Under the pieces are notes generated by a model. It had not been told where the DNA came from, searched no databases, and saw only the letters and a program-made list of their open reading frames with translations. Positions 61,238 to 64,000 of a DNA stretch of 64,000 bases are shown piece after piece (position 1 is the first letter of the stretch; each line of letters opens with the position of its first letter). The position numbers and the translations under genes are program-made. Location of the stretch: assembly GCF_003073045.1 (NCBI RefSeq), contig NC_037599.1:17896055-17960054 (forward strand), given 5' to 3'. The stretch comes from Pomacea canaliculata. Taxonomy: Eukaryota; Mollusca; Gastropoda; Architaenioglossa; Ampullariidae.

Positions 61238-61560
61238 TATAGCTATACAAAGCCTTTTATACTCAAAGAATTCATTCTATTGCTATACAATTCATTCTAT
61301 AAGTATATAATGCATTCTATATTTATAAGATTCAACTGTATAAGTATAGAATGCAATATATAGTTATACATTTAATTTATTAGATTGCATTCTAGCTAGA
61401 GAAAAAAAACTCTAAAATACAAAGTATTTCATTTATATTATGCTCAGAAGTTGCTATCTAATTCATTTTAAATATACAATTCCATTCTGTAGCTACAGAA
61501 TGCATTCTAGCTACACATTTCAATTGTATACTTATAGACTGAAATGTATACGGAACAAGG
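61238..61560. repeat. Degenerate ~20-bp AT-rich tandem repeat
   Basis: Units such as ATTCATTCTATTGCTATACA, ATTCATTCTATAAGTATATA and ATGCATTCTATATTTATAAG follow one another with a period of about 20 bp. The block is interrupted around 61380-61440 and resumes to 61560. The core GAATGCATTC is palindromic. Confidence 0.65.
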
Positions 61561-63485
61561 CTGGCTCATTTGCATATGGGGCAAGGTCAAAGATCAAACA
61601 ATCGGTGCCCTCGAGACTAGTCTTACACTCTTGTGTGTATTTACGGCCTAGATAGTTACGGAGAGTCAGTTGTTATAAAGTTGTGAACTTATTTTGATCC
61701 GAACAATCATGACATGCATTTAAAAGAATATCACCGTCATTAAACTAAACCGACAGAGAAACTTTTATAGATTACAAACACTTAATTCAATGGGCCCCGA
61801 TCTTCTTTTTAGGACCGGATGACACCCTCCCTCCCGTTCACCTTTCTCCCCCCTTTTTTTCACCTTTCTGTTCCCACGTGCCCAGTCTCAGGCGCGTTTG
61901 TTTTTTTTTTGTTTTTTTTTTTGTTTTGCTGCTTCTGGACAGTCGTGCTCCAGCAACGGGCAGTAGGGGACGGTGTCAGACCCTGGAGACCTTTTTGTTG
62001 ATCCACCGGTCGACTTGTCACGAGACGTTTGGAAGAGAGGGCGCTCCTTTTTTTTTTTCTTCAGGTGGAAGGGGGGGGAGTCCGCATTTATATAGTTTGT
62101 AGGGCCCTGATCTGCGAGCGTTTTCTGTTAGGGACTATTTGTGTTTTAAGATATTTTATTATTACTATTTTGTGTGTGCAGAAAATTTGTTGTTTTGCAC
62201 CGTTCATTTTGTTTTTGTTGGTGTTGTGTGGTCTGCGATCAGCTGAGGTTCTACTGGAATGTCGTGCGGCGTGTCTGGCCGACAGAGTGGTTGTGTGTTT
62301 GTGCGGCTGTTTGAGCGGTTGCGGTTATGCGACACCCGTCATACGCTACCCTTGATAGGTGCAGACGACAGTAGTAGCAATAACAAGTGATCCGTGTGGA
62401 GGCGAACCCATTGTACTTTGTATGAAAGATTTCCACGGAACCGACACTTACCCGCACAGCAAACAATCACAAAAACCAGCAAACACTTGACACCGCAGCA
62501 AACATGAACGATGTGTATGGGAAAAATGAAGACTAGAGCAGTGTAAACTTTATCCTGAAACAACATTGAGTAAGTTGTCCGGTATCGGTATGCAGTGTAT
62601 AGTATATAGTGAATATAGACACTAAATTGGATGAAGAACTCCCGCGCTGGGTAAACAGATGACAGCCGAGACATGGCGACATCTGTCTTGCGACTGTCAA
62701 ATGGTCCTTGTAGCTAGCACCATGCTCTACAGTAAACAGTGATTCCTGGGATAATTTTGTATTCTTTAACTTTTTGTTGTATTCTCAGCGTTATTGTTTG
62801 TTTTGTGTGTGTGTGTATGGTGGGGAGGTGAGGGATGAATGGTTGCGTATGTGTCTATTGGGTTATTGATACAATTAAAATAAACTTAATTTGTAAAATT
62901 GATCGGTCGACTAATTGAGAAAGCCTCATTTACGACAGCCACGACTTCAACACCAGAGACTCAGACTAAACATAGAGAGACAAAGTTTCGCAATAAACCT
63001 GTGGTACCAGAACAGTTTATCGTGGTTCTCAGTGAAGAATTAGTCACATGACAGGAAATTTTCACGTGACCAGATTCTGTAATCGTTCAGAAATATTATC
63101 CTGAATAACACACCTGTATACCAACACACGCTTACAATCCCGTTCACACACACGCACACACAAGCGAATACTTATAAAGCACACGTAAAATGAAATTGGC
63201 CGTAACAATACAGAGGTACTTAGATATAAATTATAAAAACAGACAAGCGTGCAGAAGGTCTTGTTCCCATAACTTTTAACTCATACTTTAAATGTTTTCC
63301 ATTCTCATAACTTTTTAACATGGAGAGTTTTCATTTTGGTCTGAACTTAATTTCTCAATCTCAAGCTGTTTTTTTTTTTAAATGCTTAAGTGTATATTCT
63401 ATATATATATAGTGTTTCTTAACTTGTGACTGATAACAACCAAAAATATTAATGTCCTTTTGTGGAAAGCTGTCACTAAATTCGG
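61561..63485. other. Region upstream of gene E
   Basis: No coding exon was recognised. It has T-rich runs (61905-61924, 62049-62060), a G-rich run near 62070 and a stretch at 63110-63220 that matches 36890-37000 in the C-D gap. The minus strand near 62339-62674 has a hydrophobic open frame with no recognised domain. Confidence 0.5.
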
Positions 63486-64000
63486 CAAAAGGTAGCATCA
63501 AGCAGCACAGAGCTTGCACCGGACTTAGAGATGTTCATGCTCAAAATCCTAGATGATAGTCAAACATTCTTACTTCACACAGTGCTATCTCATTGCAAGT
63601 TTATTTCTTTATAACCATCATCAGAACTTCCATGGCCAGAGACAAAATAGTATTTGGGCATTAGCAGCAGGATTAAAGTGTTTAATGATATCTTCCATAT
63701 AGAATGTCTTAATTTGTGATATTTTTTAATTGTTTAGGTCTATCTTCTGTAAATATTTCTTAATTTTTGGAAATGTTTTCTCTTGCGATCCTTTTCGTGT
63801 TTTGGTTGCTCTAATATCACTGCGCTGTTACTACTGACAGTCTATATTTTCCTATCACATCACATCTTTTGAAAACAGCGACTTTACTGTGATCTGTCCT
63901 GACCATAAGCATGTCTAATGTGTTTCTGTCTTTACTTCTTGTTTGAGCGGTTATTTCTGTATTATTATTTTTTCACAAATAATTGCAATTAAGAAAAAAA
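63486..64000. repeat. Dispersed repeat, copy 2, reaching the window edge
   Basis: Close copy of 52206-52765 in the same orientation. In the D-E gap the same repeat is followed within about 150 bp by the 3' end of gene E, so another array member could begin just beyond base 64000. Confidence 0.7.

Noticed and set aside
62339..62674. 111-residue hydrophobic frame on minus
   Set aside because: No recognised domain, no splice context or homologous copy; kept only as unexplained.

Overview
The window is animal nuclear DNA: genes split into short exons with GT-AG introns, AT-rich introns, simple repeats and transposons. The protein family (secreted or membrane CTLD, MEGF/SREC-type EGF and ZP modules) and the transposon mix suggest a lophotrochozoan, most likely a mollusc. 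This is inference; nothing in the window fixes the species. No tRNA, rRNA or CRISPR was seen.

The core is a head-to-tail array of five related genes, all on the minus strand. Each encodes a cell-surface protein with the order signal peptide, C-type lectin-like domain (CTLD, three exons), one eight-cysteine EGF-like module (one exon), ZP domain (five exons), a basic furin-type site and a C-terminal anchor. Complete copies have 12 coding exons with the same intron phases. From left to right: gene A (135-4405, 3' end beyond the window), gene B (9674-15940, decayed), gene C (20252-33470, damaged, first intron swollen by transposons), gene D (37882-49427, intact, 609 aa, GPI-type tail) and gene E (52916-60863, intact, 631 aa, divergent, true transmembrane helix and cytoplasmic tail instead of a GPI signal). 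A to D share a compact promoter (CCAAT, GTCACGTGAY, sometimes TATA); E does not.

Between and inside the genes lie mobile elements: a 5'-inverted L1/Tx1-like LINE with a perfect 14-bp target duplication (24912-29362), itself hit by a Tigger-like element; a hAT element with an 8-bp duplication (29794-32374); a second, GTF2IRD2/ZBED-type hAT with an 8-bp duplication (44493-48099) carrying a nested TA-flanked element; a fold-back Mutator-like element with a 9-bp duplication (35338-35752); and smaller pieces. The intergenic stretches are also duplicated copies of one another, so the repeating unit was gene plus flank, and flank-like sequence continues to the right edge.

Function is not shown by the sequence. 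CTLD, EGF and ZP together, with furin release and a membrane anchor, resemble polymerising surface glycoproteins (uromodulin/GP2-type logic) that carry a recognition head. Roles in mucosal or haemocyte immunity or in egg-coat recognition are both possible.
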